Origin: JACMLD01 sp963705285
GTDB lineage: Bacteria; Bacteroidota; Bacteroidia; Chitinophagales; Chitinophagaceae
Direction: 5' to 3'
Assembly (NCBI GenBank): GCA_963705285.1
Contig: OY970066.1
Span: 2,108,001-2,172,000 of the forward strand
Length of the DNA stretch: 64,000 nucleotides
Below, in pieces: positions 54,303-62,771 of the stretch (the stretch's first letter is position 1; each line of letters begins with the position of its first letter). The notes beneath the pieces are model-generated. The model did not search any database. It was not told the DNA's origin and saw only the letters and a program-made list of their open reading frames with translations. The translations under genes were made by a program, and so were the position numbers.

Positions 54303-55097
54303 ATGGATTTGAAACTTTCAGACAAAACAGCATTCATCAGCGGTTCAACCGCCGGTATTGGATTTGCCATTGCCAAAAGATTGTTAGACGAAGGAGCAAC
54401 CGTTATTATAAATGGAAGAACCGAGGAATCAGTAGCGAATGCCGTGAAGGAGCTGAGCTCGCTGGTAAACAATGGACAGGTATCTGGTATTGCCGCCGAT
54501 TTTTCTAAAGTGGATGATGTAAACAGGTTACTCCGCCAACTTCCGGCGGTTGATATACTAGTAAACAATGCGGGAATATTTGAGCCCAAGCCCTTTGAGG
54601 CTATTCCGGACGAAGACTGGTTCCGTTTCTTTGAAGTGAATGTAATGAGTGGCGTGCGGTTGTCAAGACATTATTTTCCAAAGATGCTGGCAAAGGACTG
54701 GGGCCGCATTATTTTTATTTCGAGCGAATCTGCCGTTTTTATTCCCAGTGAAATGATACACTATGGCATGACAAAGACTGCGCAGATTGCAGTAGCCCGC
54801 GGACTAGCTGAACTTACTAAAGGAACCGGCGTAACCGTAAATACTATTTTGCCTGGGCCGACCAAATCAAAAGGCGTGGGCGGCTTTATAGAAGACCTTT
54901 CAAAAGCCGGCAATAAAACAACCGAAGAAGTGGAGAAGGATTTCTTTACCAATATGCGTCCAACATCCCTGCTCCAACGTTTTGCCTCGGTGGACGAGAT
55001 TGCTGATACAGTCGCTTACTTTTCAAGTCCGCTTGCATCTGCTACCAACGGTGCTTCTATCAGAGCGGATGGTGGTTTGATCCGGTCGATATTGTAA
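54303..55097 (+). CDS. Short-chain dehydrogenase/reductase (SDR)
   Basis: 264 aa classical SDR. The cofactor motif is SGSTAGIGFAIAKRLL (about 14-29), the structural motif is LVNNAGIFEP, catalytic Ser lies in ISSESAVF and Tyr-x-x-x-Lys in HYGMTKTAQ. The C-terminal segment ASATNGASIRADGG is the usual end of 3-oxoacyl-ACP-reductase-like members. The ATG lies just after the hairpin array. Substrate cannot be inferred; neighbours do not help. Confidence 0.9.
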   Translation: MDLKLSDKTAFISGSTAGIGFAIAKRLLDEGATVIINGRTEESVANAVKELSSLVNNGQVSGIAADFSKVDDVNRLLRQLPAVDILVNNAGIFEPKPFEAIPDEDWFRFFEVNVMSGVRLSRHYFPKMLAKDWGRIIFISSESAVFIPSEMIHYGMTKTAQIAVARGLAELTKGTGVTVNTILPGPTKSKGVGGFIEDLSKAGNKTTEEVEKDFFTNMRPTSLLQRFASVDEIADTVAYFSSPLASATNGASIRADGGLIRSIL

Positions 55098-55410
55098 TGC
55101 AGGTACAATATTGTGGATTATCATCTACACAAAAAATTTTTTGTTTACTGGTAGCAGTCTATCACCATCACCTGATACCGCTAAGGCTTTATGCTACCTG
55201 GTGTTGTTTTACAGGTAGCAAAACGCTGTATAGCTGCCAGTAATCAGCGTATTAATAATCATTTAGTAATAATAGAACATAGCTTTGCATCCCCACTAAA
55301 TGTCATGATACGCTTGCATCGGGTAAGATGATTTTTTTGATTGGCACGGCACTTGAAACCTCCTACTGCGGAATCTTACTTTCAACAACCATCAACAAAA
55401 ATCTATTACA
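55098..55410. other. Intergenic region with promoter-like elements
   Basis: About 310 nt without a gene. A TAGCTTTG box (55280-55287) matches the Bacteroidota -7 consensus, and a sigma-54-like site lies at 55341-55356; both point toward the small membrane protein gene at 55411. Two runs of CTGGTAGCA/TACAGGTAGCA type occur near 55150-55220 with no evident pairing. Confidence 0.4.
55341..55356 (+). promoter_or_regulatory. Candidate sigma-54-type promoter
   Basis: TTGGCACGGCACTTGA contains GG and, ten bases later, GA, compared with the RpoN consensus TGGCAC-N5-TTGC (GG-N10-GC). The -24 half is perfect; the -12 half has A for C. Transcription would begin about 45 nt before the ATG at 55411. The rpoN gene is not in view. 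Confidence 0.4.
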
Positions 55411-55560
55411 ATGGGAAATCTTCTTTATGTCATAGCAGTGATACTCATCATTGGCTGGGCAATAGGCTTTTTTGGATATGCTGCCGGCGGAATTATTCAT
55501 GTGCTGCTGGTAATTGCTATTATTTTGTTTCTCTTGAAATTTATTGGAAGACAGGCCTGA
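55411..55560 (+). CDS. Lmo0937-family small membrane protein
   Basis: 49 aa: MGNLLYVIAVILIIGWAIGF ... and ending FLLKFIGRQA. Two hydrophobic helices (about 4-20 and 27-44) joined by a Gly-rich turn (GYAAGG). This is the typical form of the tiny Lmo0937-type proteins common in Bacteroidota and Firmicutes. Function unknown; in several bacteria they are stress-induced, by my recollection. The start is well supported by the conserved MGNLLY opening. A possible sigma-54-type site is 55 nt upstream. Confidence 0.8.
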   Translation: MGNLLYVIAVILIIGWAIGFFGYAAGGIIHVLLVIAIILFLLKFIGRQA

Positions 55561-55568
55561 GGATGCAG

Positions 55569-55648
55569 TTAGCTGTTAGCTATTAGTTGTGAGGTCTTTC
55601 CTTATCATTAAGTAAAGGCCGCTCAAGCAGCTATTAGCTAACAGCTAA
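55569..55648. repeat. 18-bp inverted repeat with internal hairpin
   Basis: TTAGCTGTTAGCTATTAG (55569-55586) pairs at 17 of 18 positions with 55631-55648. The 44-nt middle includes GGTCTTT/AAAGGCC (about 55593-55620). It lies between the Lmo0937-type and metallopeptidase genes and might end the former transcript. Confidence 0.6.
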
Positions 55649-55680
55649 AAGTTCCATTCTTCATCATAAAATTATAGCAC

Positions 55681-56535
55681 ATGCAATGGCTGGGCAGAAG
55701 AGAAAGTTCCAATGTAGATGATCGCCGTGGTTTATCAGGTGGCGGTATTGCCGCCGGCGGTGGCATCATTGGTGTTATCGTTTACCTCGTATATAGCTTT
55801 TTAAGCGGCGGCAACATAGATCCTTCGCAAATTCCTTCCATCAATTCAGGAGGCAGTACCACGTTGAGCCCCGAAGAGCAACAGGCCGATGATAAAAGGG
55901 CTTCATTCGTGAAAGTGGTGCTGGCAGATACAGAAGATATATGGAGCGAATTATTTAAGAAAAATGGTAAGCAATATGCTGATCCAACGTTGGTACTGTA
56001 TCGCGACCAGGTAGCGTCTGCATGTGGTGGTGCATCTTCCGCATCAGGCCCATTCTATTGCCCCGGCGACAGTAAACTGTATGTAGACCTTTCCTTTTAC
56101 GAAGACATGCAAACGAAGTTGAACGCGCCCGGAGATTTTGCTATGGCTTATGTAATTGCGCACGAAGTGGGCCACCATATCCAAAACCTAAATGGAACGG
56201 CAGAAAAAATTGGCCGGATGCGGCAACAGGCAAGTGAAACAGAAGCCAATCGCCTTTCTGTTATGATGGAATTGCAAGCCGATTTTTATGCAGGTGTTTG
56301 GGCACATTACGAGCAAAAGAAAAGCAACATCATTGAAGCAGGAGATATTGAAGAAGCGCTGAATGCTGCTAACGCAATTGGGGATGACCGTTTACAAAAG
56401 AGGTCTACAGGACAAGTAGTGCCGGATGCATTCACCCACGGTTCATCTCAGCAACGTATGTACTGGTTTAAAAAAGGGTATGATAGCGGAGATATAAGCC
56501 AGGGAAATACTTTTGCGGAAATGTCGGCTAATTAA
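55681..56535 (+). CDS. Neutral zinc metallopeptidase (YpfJ family)
   Basis: 284 aa. A short N-terminal cytoplasmic segment (WLGRRESSNVDDRRG) is followed by a Gly-rich transmembrane helix (about 22-42) and a periplasmic peptidase domain. The zinc motif is HEVGHH in VIAHEVGHHIQNL (about 160-172), with the later ELQADFYAGVWAH supplying the third ligand, and SACGGASSASGPFYCPGDSKLYVDLSF typical of this family. The YpfJ/KPN_02809 peptidases are widespread; substrates are unknown. It lies alone and is followed by a strong terminator. Confidence 0.85.
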   Translation: MQWLGRRESSNVDDRRGLSGGGIAAGGGIIGVIVYLVYSFLSGGNIDPSQIPSINSGGSTTLSPEEQQADDKRASFVKVVLADTEDIWSELFKKNGKQYADPTLVLYRDQVASACGGASSASGPFYCPGDSKLYVDLSFYEDMQTKLNAPGDFAMAYVIAHEVGHHIQNLNGTAEKIGRMRQQASETEANRLSVMMELQADFYAGVWAHYEQKKSNIIEAGDIEEALNAANAIGDDRLQKRSTGQVVPDAFTHGSSQQRMYWFKKGYDSGDISQGNTFAEMSAN

Positions 56536-56580
56536 GCTTTGTAATTGTACCGGCATGAACCGGTCAATCAAAATATTATA

Positions 56581-56633
56581 GCGCCATGGCTGTATAACAG
56601 ATGTACTGGTATACAATCATGGCGCTGTTTTTT
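56581..56633. terminator. Terminator after the metallopeptidase gene
   Basis: GCGCCATG (56581-56588) pairs with CATGGCGC (56618-56625) and a T run follows. The long loop contains more pairing (TGTAT/ATACA). A-rich sequence to the left allows use by the convergent GH19 gene as well. Confidence 0.75.
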
Positions 56634-56688
56634 ATGAAAAGTACAAAATGGCAACTGGGTACTTCCGGCAATAGTTATCTGCTATTGG

Positions 56689-57309
56689 TTATACCAATAC
56701 TGTCTTAGCAAGAGTATAATATCTTATTCTCTCCGCCAGACCCCTGTCGCCACCGTTTATTGATCGGCTGATGTATTCTATGGGCGAGATATTCTTCACC
56801 ACTACCTGTCCGTTGGGCAACCGCATTTTTTTAGGCAGCAGATCGGTGTCGGCGTGGTTGGCCGTATCTGTAAAGCGGTGATCTTTCCAAAACTCGCAGG
56901 CACTCCAAATGGCAAACTCCGGTTTCTCCAGCAGTTCGGGATTTTTTATAAACAGCTCTGGATTCCCTTTGGTTATACTTAGTTTTTTGTAATTGAAACG
57001 ACCTGTGGTTTGAAAAATGCCACGCCCTTTGAACTTTAATCCATCGCCCGGAAAGGTATTGCCCAGGCTGATACCTATTTTGGTGCCCGCGTCATACCGT
57101 TTAAAATAAGAATCAGATCCAAATTCACGAAGTGTACTAAAAGCAGCGGTTTCATGACAGGCCTGTGCAAGAAAATGAGCGTATTCCTGCGGCGTATCAA
57201 TGCCATACCCGGGGCAAATTTTATTCATCCAAATGGATAAGTCGGGCATCAGTAACGTTAGCTTACCGGCTATTGCACTGAGGTGATCGGATGTAATGGT
57301 AAAAGGCAT
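56689..57309 (-). CDS. GH19-type chitinase/lysozyme-like protein
   Basis: 206 aa without signal peptide. Glycoside hydrolase family 19 fold: the first catalytic Glu is in AQACHETAAFSTLREFG (about 49-65), followed by KFKGRGIFQTTGRFNYKKLS and a late INGGDRGLAERIRYY. Short bacterial GH19 proteins of this type usually act as endolysins on peptidoglycan or on chitin; absence of a signal suggests a phage-like or lysis-dependent release. No other phage genes are around. It ends at the shared terminator region. Confidence 0.8.
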   Translation of the reverse strand: MPFTITSDHLSAIAGKLTLLMPDLSIWMNKICPGYGIDTPQEYAHFLAQACHETAAFSTLREFGSDSYFKRYDAGTKIGISLGNTFPGDGLKFKGRGIFQTTGRFNYKKLSITKGNPELFIKNPELLEKPEFAIWSACEFWKDHRFTDTANHADTDLLPKKMRLPNGQVVVKNISPIEYISRSINGGDRGLAERIRYYTLAKTVLV

Positions 57310-57370
57310 TGGTGTTGATTAAAGGGTAAGAGGCTAACATTAAACCACTGGCTGCTATGCATGGTGCAGA

Positions 57371-58108
57371 TCAATGGTGCGATTGAAACGAACCCAATAG
57401 TGAGATGCCGGCATCTTCCAGCACCTGGGCCAGCAAAAATACAATTGTCATGGCTGCAATAGTTTTAATGAGTGTTATCCATGGATTGAATGTATTGTAA
57501 AACCGGATAAAAGTGATGGCGGTATAGGAAAGCAGCAATGGCAGTTCTATGTAGGCAGTATCCAGCTCGGGCCATATCAGCCTCAAAAATGCTACCGGTA
57601 TAAATAATATAATAATGAATGAAAAATTATACAGTTGCATCACACCGGTTTCAGCATAATTATACCCAGCTTTCAGAAAGAACAGCCATGTAACCAGTGC
57701 CACAACGGGCAAAATAACAAAATCCAGCAGCACCATGTATTGGTGTATAAAACTTGTTTCTGCCTCATTTCCTGACTGGTAGTATTTGAACAGGATAGCA
57801 TAAATCCAGTATTTGAAAAGTGCATTAATGGTGGCGCATAACAAAAACATGGAAATGGGTTTTTGGTATTTGCTTCTTACACCTTCAATATATTCACGCT
57901 GCATGGTACCGGGTGCCAGTACAAGTTGTTTGAGTGTGTAGCCAAATCCTTTTTCCAGGTGGGTAAAGAAATGAAAAACATCGTGCACCAGGCCGCCAAA
58001 GGTTATCCTTTCCGTGCGGGCAGATTGGCCACATGCGAAACAATACTTTCCATTTGCCTGTGTGCCACACGACTTACAGGTATAGGTGCCGGTAAGAGTA
58101 TCTTCCAT
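57371..58108 (-). CDS. DUF3667 membrane protein with zinc-ribbon N-terminus
   Basis: 245 aa. A four-Cys ribbon (CKSCGTQANGKYCFACGQ, about 11-28) precedes RITFGGLVHDVFHFFTHLEKG, the standard DUF3667 opening, and about five transmembrane helices follow. These proteins are common in Bacteroidota; function is unknown. Single gene on the minus strand. The 155-nt upstream gap holds nothing notable. Confidence 0.85.
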   Translation of the reverse strand: MEDTLTGTYTCKSCGTQANGKYCFACGQSARTERITFGGLVHDVFHFFTHLEKGFGYTLKQLVLAPGTMQREYIEGVRSKYQKPISMFLLCATINALFKYWIYAILFKYYQSGNEAETSFIHQYMVLLDFVILPVVALVTWLFFLKAGYNYAETGVMQLYNFSFIIILFIPVAFLRLIWPELDTAYIELPLLLSYTAITFIRFYNTFNPWITLIKTIAAMTIVFLLAQVLEDAGISLLGSFQSHH

Positions 58109-58263
58109 GTAAATGTATTATGATTAGTTCTGGAATTTGAAAGATAATATTTTTTATTATCTGCGATGGCAGAATTGTTTCATGATGGCGGCGCAATGAA
58201 ATTTCACCAGGCAGGATGTATGCTGGTAGTTAGAATATAGAAAGATACAATGGACGGAATCTA

Positions 58264-59022
58264 TTAGATGCCGGTATACCATGCCCAACTGGTATCGCCC
58301 GGGTCAACAAACTCGTCTGTAACCACGATGCGCTGCAGGTATTTCACGCTTTTATAACCGATTTGTGTTTCTACTCTTATGCGAACTGGTGCACCGTGTG
58401 CCACCGGAAGCGCCTGGCCATTCATGCCGTAAGCGAGTATTGTTTGCGGATGGAGGGCGTCAAGCATATCAATGCTGTCGATATAACCATCATACGCGTA
58501 AAAATTAACGTACCGGGCATTCTTGTTTATACCGGTAATGTTAAGCACCGTCCGTAGCGGTACACCCGTCCATTCGGCGATCGCCGTCCAGCCTTCTTCG
58601 CAAGTATGCCGCGTGATTTGCGTACGTGGCGCAAAAGCTTTCAGATCAGCCAGCGAAAAACTAGCGGGGTGTGACACGCATCCTTCAATAGAGAGTTTCC
58701 AGTCGGCAAATGCATTACTGTGCAACTGCGCATAGTCTTTACTGTAAGCCACCTCGTGGTCGCCGCCCCTAACAGGATCACCAGGGTTGGTGGTGCCGGT
58801 TGCAGGAAAAGCTGAAATGTCTTCAGGCAGGTATTCCTTTACCAGCGATTGGCCAGGCAGCAATGCACGGTGGGCGGCATAGGTCAATGCATCGCCCATA
58901 CGTAATATATTGCCATACGACGGCGGCGCTTTTTTTACACAGCCCGTCAGCAATATCCCTCCAACGGATGCTAATCCTGTAATGATGGCGTTGCGCCGTG
59001 TAACCAGGTGTTTCTTTTTCAT
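58264..59022 (-). CDS. Tat-exported molybdopterin oxidoreductase (sulfite-oxidase family)
   Basis: 252 aa. The N-terminus has a twin-arginine motif (TRRNAIITGLASVGGIL) and a lipobox-like LLTGC. The Moco-binding domain contains SIEGCVSHPASFSLADLK, the expected Mo-ligating Cys in TRHTCEEGWTAIAEWTGV (about 139) and YFYAYDGYI-like YVNFYAYDGYIDSI. Related enzymes include MsrP (methionine sulfoxide reductase) and bacterial sulfite dehydrogenases. Together with the cytochrome b gene directly upstream (1-nt spacing) it likely forms a membrane-linked redox pair. The substrate is not identified. Confidence 0.8.
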   Translation of the reverse strand: MKKKHLVTRRNAIITGLASVGGILLTGCVKKAPPSYGNILRMGDALTYAAHRALLPGQSLVKEYLPEDISAFPATGTTNPGDPVRGGDHEVAYSKDYAQLHSNAFADWKLSIEGCVSHPASFSLADLKAFAPRTQITRHTCEEGWTAIAEWTGVPLRTVLNITGINKNARYVNFYAYDGYIDSIDMLDALHPQTILAYGMNGQALPVAHGAPVRIRVETQIGYKSVKYLQRIVVTDEFVDPGDTSWAWYTGI

Positions 59023-59023
59023 A

Positions 59024-59794
59024 TTATTTATCGAATGTCATGCTGCGCATTTGTTTTTTGAAACCCGACCGGGCCACCATTGCTACATGTACTACCAGGA
59101 AAAGCACCAGCGCCAAAGAAACAAAGAAATGGATGGTACGGGCAGACTGCGCGCCGGCAAATATTGTCAAGAGGAAAGGATAGGCAGCTGTAATGGCGGG
59201 TGACATGGTCATGCCTGTCATAATCACCAATGGGAATAACAGGAAGATCACCCCCATATAAATATATTTTTGAAGCAGGCCATAACGGTCGTCAGCAACC
59301 GGTGGTATTTTGCGGAAATGACCCGCAAAATCACTTATCCATAACCGTGTGTTGAACTCGCTCATGCGCGGTGACAACCGTTGTTTCAAGTGCCCGGTAA
59401 AAATACCAGCCAGCAAATAAAACAAACCCGTTATAACCAGTAACCAACCCGACAAGAAATGCAGGCTTCGTCCCCAGCCATTTTCATTGAAGATTTCGTA
59501 CGTACGGCTGGCACTAACCGGTGAATTGGCAGATGCAAAAAAAGGCTTCGATTTTTCCCACCCGGTATGCTTGTAATTACGGCTAATGGGCAATTCAAAG
59601 AGTGCAGGTGTTAGATCGTTTCCGGCATCGCCCCAGTAGAGCCTTGGGTGCACCATTAGTATTTCTATACCGCTGTAAACAAGTAAAAAGAAACTGATGG
59701 TTATTAACCAATGGGCTATACGAACCCAATAGGGGTGGCGTCCCCGCCTGGTCATTGGCTTGGTTTGACTAACTATTGCAGGAATATCGGTCAT
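59024..59794 (-). CDS. Cytochrome b/b6-type membrane subunit
   Basis: About 256 aa with four main transmembrane helices. Haem-ligand His candidates lie in WVRIAHWLITISFFLLV (TM1), GRSLHFLSGWLLVITGLF and TIHFFVSLALVLFLVVHVAMV. The pattern fits the dihaem cytochrome b561/formate-dehydrogenase-gamma class. The ATG ending at 59794 (MTDIPAIVSQ) is preferred over one 21 codons upstream. Its stop is one base before the molybdo-oxidoreductase start, so the pair should be co-translated; it passes electrons between quinol and the Moco subunit. Confidence 0.8.
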   Translation of the reverse strand: MTDIPAIVSQTKPMTRRGRHPYWVRIAHWLITISFFLLVYSGIEILMVHPRLYWGDAGNDLTPALFELPISRNYKHTGWEKSKPFFASANSPVSASRTYEIFNENGWGRSLHFLSGWLLVITGLFYLLAGIFTGHLKQRLSPRMSEFNTRLWISDFAGHFRKIPPVADDRYGLLQKYIYMGVIFLLFPLVIMTGMTMSPAITAAYPFLLTIFAGAQSARTIHFFVSLALVLFLVVHVAMVARSGFKKQMRSMTFDK

Positions 59795-59860
59795 TGACAA
59801 GGGTTGACTAAATGAATATACGTTTTTAATAGAGCCGTTCCCGCCCCAACGATACAATTT

Positions 59861-61183
59861 TTACGACCGTAATTTTTTTGCCCTTACCTTTTTTGTAAAT
59901 AGTCCCAGGGCTGCCAGCACACTCACCGCTGTTACCGTTGTTTTAAATAGGTTTAACTCAATGTTTTTTTCAATGATACCCAGCACATCATACATAAACC
60001 CTCTATCGGGCGTACACAAGGTAGAATTGGCAAGAATAACCAGTTCCATTCCTTTAGGCAGGAAAAATGCATTGGATTGTTCAACGGTTATCCCTTTACC
60101 TTCACTCCAGAACCCACCCTTTGCATAGATGCGGCCAAGGTTGGTATCTTTTATTTCGTCAATACCAAACTGTCTTTCCAGCATGCGTTGCGAACTTTCC
60201 GCAGGAAGAATGGTATTCAGCCGCCGGAAAGCGCGCATGATAGCCATTAAATCATTTACCGAAAAATGCCACCCCACCGCGCCGCACCGCGGCGACTGAT
60301 CGCCCGAATTCCAGCCCGGTGCCATTGGGGGAACAGGGTAGGCCAGTGCATGGTCGCTTGTATGATCAAGCGTTGAACCTACACCCGCGGGCGCCAGAAT
60401 ATGTTCATTCACATAAGAGGTATAGTAACGAATGGTGGTGCTGTCCCAATAGACATCGTTTGTGGTAGGCAATAAATTAAAAAGCCATGGCGCATCAATA
60501 GTACTGATGAGTATGCGGCACAGCGCATAATTAATATTCAGGTACCCGGGCATGCCGGTGGCGTTTTGGGCAATGCTGTTTTTCATGGCTATGAAATCAC
60601 ATGGACCGGGAGAACCGGGTACTACCAATCCTGACTTGTGATTGAGCAAATTTCTGAAGGTAATCTTGTCAATACCCGATCCTTTTGTCCAATACTTGGG
60701 CAGATAAGGCAATATCGACGCATCGGGAGAAATGTTATGGTATTCCAGCACCCTGGTCATGGCCATGGCGGTGATGAGTTTGCTTAAACTTGCCACATGC
60801 ATTTGCACATCCAGTGTCCATGGAACACCGGCCGGCCTGTCTGGTCCGCTGTCTGAAGCCAATATGGCCATCCGGTAAGAATCGCTGAATAATACTTTTC
60901 CGTTGCGGCACAGTTGCATTGAATAGCCGCTCACGCATTTGCGTAATAATGTTTGTAAGTCGCTTAGTAATTGCGGCACATTTAAACGGTAGAACCATCC
61001 TGCCGGTGGTGGTGGAAGCTTTGGCTCCTTATCGGGGTCGCCATCGCTGGGCATCCTTAAATCAAACTGAACAATGCTATCGCCATGTGTGGCCGGCAGA
61101 AGTTCATGCGTACGCAACGATTGTTCCGTCAATCCCAGTCTGTGCAGTATGGCAACCAGTCTGGGCTCCAGATGTTCTTCCAT
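59861..61183 (-). CDS. Serine hydrolase (beta-lactamase family), membrane-tail form
   Basis: 440 aa. The S-x-x-K nucleophile motif is in MHVASLSKLITAMAM (about 131-145), and Y-x-N as NINYALCRI. No signal peptide is recognised at the N-terminus (MEEHLEPRLVAILHRLG), but a hydrophobic helix near the C-terminus (VTAVSVLAALGLF) and a basic tail may anchor it. An alternative start could reveal a signal, but none was seen. It lies 66 nt upstream of the cytochrome b gene on the same strand; there is no obvious functional relation. Substrate unknown. Confidence 0.7.
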   Translation of the reverse strand: MEEHLEPRLVAILHRLGLTEQSLRTHELLPATHGDSIVQFDLRMPSDGDPDKEPKLPPPPAGWFYRLNVPQLLSDLQTLLRKCVSGYSMQLCRNGKVLFSDSYRMAILASDSGPDRPAGVPWTLDVQMHVASLSKLITAMAMTRVLEYHNISPDASILPYLPKYWTKGSGIDKITFRNLLNHKSGLVVPGSPGPCDFIAMKNSIAQNATGMPGYLNINYALCRILISTIDAPWLFNLLPTTNDVYWDSTTIRYYTSYVNEHILAPAGVGSTLDHTSDHALAYPVPPMAPGWNSGDQSPRCGAVGWHFSVNDLMAIMRAFRRLNTILPAESSQRMLERQFGIDEIKDTNLGRIYAKGGFWSEGKGITVEQSNAFFLPKGMELVILANSTLCTPDRGFMYDVLGIIEKNIELNLFKTTVTAVSVLAALGLFTKKVRAKKLRS

Positions 61184-61296
61184 GAGGCCTCCTTTTTTAT
61201 GAATTTACAACAAGAATATGGCCACAAAAGAAAAAGATGGTAATTACGCTACACGACCCGATTTGACATGCCGTTGAAAGTTTAGTGGTTGCACAT

Positions 61297-62127
61297 TCAT
61301 GCCTCTGCACTGGCCAGTGTTTGAGTACGTCGGCGCCATTGAAGATAGGCCGTGGCAAGTATACCAGCTGCAAGCACTGCCAACTGCAGAAAAATGCCCA
61401 TACGCTGCGCGTTGGTAGCGCCATTGCCGATATAATTTAATTCGCAAATACCCTCACTGCCTTTTAGCCCGGTAATTCTTTGCATGAGGTTTACAGCAAC
61501 GTGAATGCCTGCAGGTACTGCAATGCCGCGCGACCAGGCAGCCCCTGCACCAAAAACAAACGCCCACGTAAATGGACCGAGAAAAGCGATATACCATGTC
61601 CAGCCCATGGCTACGTGGTACAACGCAAATGCGGTAGCCGTTATTAGCTGCGTGGCAGGCAGGCCATACGCCTTTTGCAGCGAGACAAAAGAGTAAGAAC
61701 GGAAAGCGACTTCTTCCATGATCGCCAGCGGTAAGATAATTAGCAATCCGGTTACCATCCATGCATCCGGATGCCAGCTGTTCCATACCAGGCGTACTCC
61801 CGGCACCATCAGCAGCATGGCGTACATGAAGATGAACATGCATGTGCCAAGTAGCCATCCATTGAAAAAACGCCTGAGGGTTCCGGATGAAAGCGTTAAC
61901 CCGATAGATGAAAATTTGTTATTCTCAAACAGTAAAAATAACCACGTAATTAACAAAGCTGCTATTGTTCCGGACACCCAGTTCTTCATTTTATTAAAAT
62001 AAACACCGCCAGGTGCCAGACCTAATAATGTGCCTGTTGCCCAATATAAGCCTACAAAGGCCATCCAGTACACAACAACCCGTACAACTGTTGTTGTTTT
62101 TAAAGCGCCAAACATCATTCTTTTCAT
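61297..62127 (-). CDS. CPBP-family intramembrane metalloprotease
   Basis: 276 aa with about seven to eight hydrophobic segments. Motif 1 is EEVAFRSYSF (EExxxR), and later LYHVAMGW and HVAVNL supply the expected His residues, so the glutamic/metal-type intramembrane peptidase site appears intact. Bacterial CPBP (Abi) proteins process signal peptides or confer immunity to peptide toxins. It is divergent from an XRE-family regulator with a 92-nt gap, so it may be controlled by it. Confidence 0.8.
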   Translation of the reverse strand: MKRMMFGALKTTTVVRVVVYWMAFVGLYWATGTLLGLAPGGVYFNKMKNWVSGTIAALLITWLFLLFENNKFSSIGLTLSSGTLRRFFNGWLLGTCMFIFMYAMLLMVPGVRLVWNSWHPDAWMVTGLLIILPLAIMEEVAFRSYSFVSLQKAYGLPATQLITATAFALYHVAMGWTWYIAFLGPFTWAFVFGAGAAWSRGIAVPAGIHVAVNLMQRITGLKGSEGICELNYIGNGATNAQRMGIFLQLAVLAAGILATAYLQWRRRTQTLASAEA

Positions 62128-62219
62128 ATGGCTGTAAAACTATGGCACAACCTGTCTGTGTGTTTGCGACAAATGCATTTGACGGCAAAATGACGTAATT
62201 TGTCGCACGGTCATCAGTT

Positions 62220-62675
62220 ATGGATCAAGTCAATAAAAATAAAATTGCGGATTGGGTTAAGCAGGCACGAGCCGGCAAGGGCTACACCCAACAGGAATTG
62301 TCTGATCTGGCGGGAATCAGTCTGCGGTCTGTACAACGGATTGAAAATGCAGAAGTAGTGCCCAGAGCATATACAGTTAGGGTGCTTGCAGAAAGGCTGG
62401 GGTCATGGCCAGCGAGCGAGGCCGAGGATGTATGTAACGTTGATAACCATCACCCCCAGCCCAAAACGGAGGATGCTGTTGCTGCGGCTCCACAAAAATT
62501 AAACAACCAAAGAAAAGTCATTTTATCTGCTGGTACAGGTGTAGTGCTGTTGCTGGGCACAACTGCATTTATAGCTCAATCGGCCCATTTTCCGGAAACA
62601 TTGTTTGAGGGATTGTTATTGTGGACGAGTGTTGCGGCGTTATATACTTTCATTTTATACCGAATTTGGAAATAG
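62220..62675 (+). CDS. XRE-family transcriptional regulator with two transmembrane helices
   Basis: 151 aa. The N-terminal helix-turn-helix (about 8-62) reads VKQARAGKGYTQQELSDLAG and ISLRSVQRIENAEVVPRAYT. A linker rich in Q/A/P follows (about 75-98), then two hydrophobic helices (about 101-120 and 127-146). Membrane-tethered XRE regulators of this build occur in Bacteroidota next to membrane proteins. It is divergent from the CPBP gene and might regulate the shared intergenic region; the promoter was not resolved. Confidence 0.75.
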   Translation: MDQVNKNKIADWVKQARAGKGYTQQELSDLAGISLRSVQRIENAEVVPRAYTVRVLAERLGSWPASEAEDVCNVDNHHPQPKTEDAVAAAPQKLNNQRKVILSAGTGVVLLLGTTAFIAQSAHFPETLFEGLLLWTSVAALYTFILYRIWK

Positions 62676-62771
62676 AAAGTGATCCATCCATTTTGCCATC
62701 TTAGTGCACGCTGCTTCTTACCACACCATTCTATTAAAAGCAAACCGTTACAACGGTTGAGTGATTAAACA

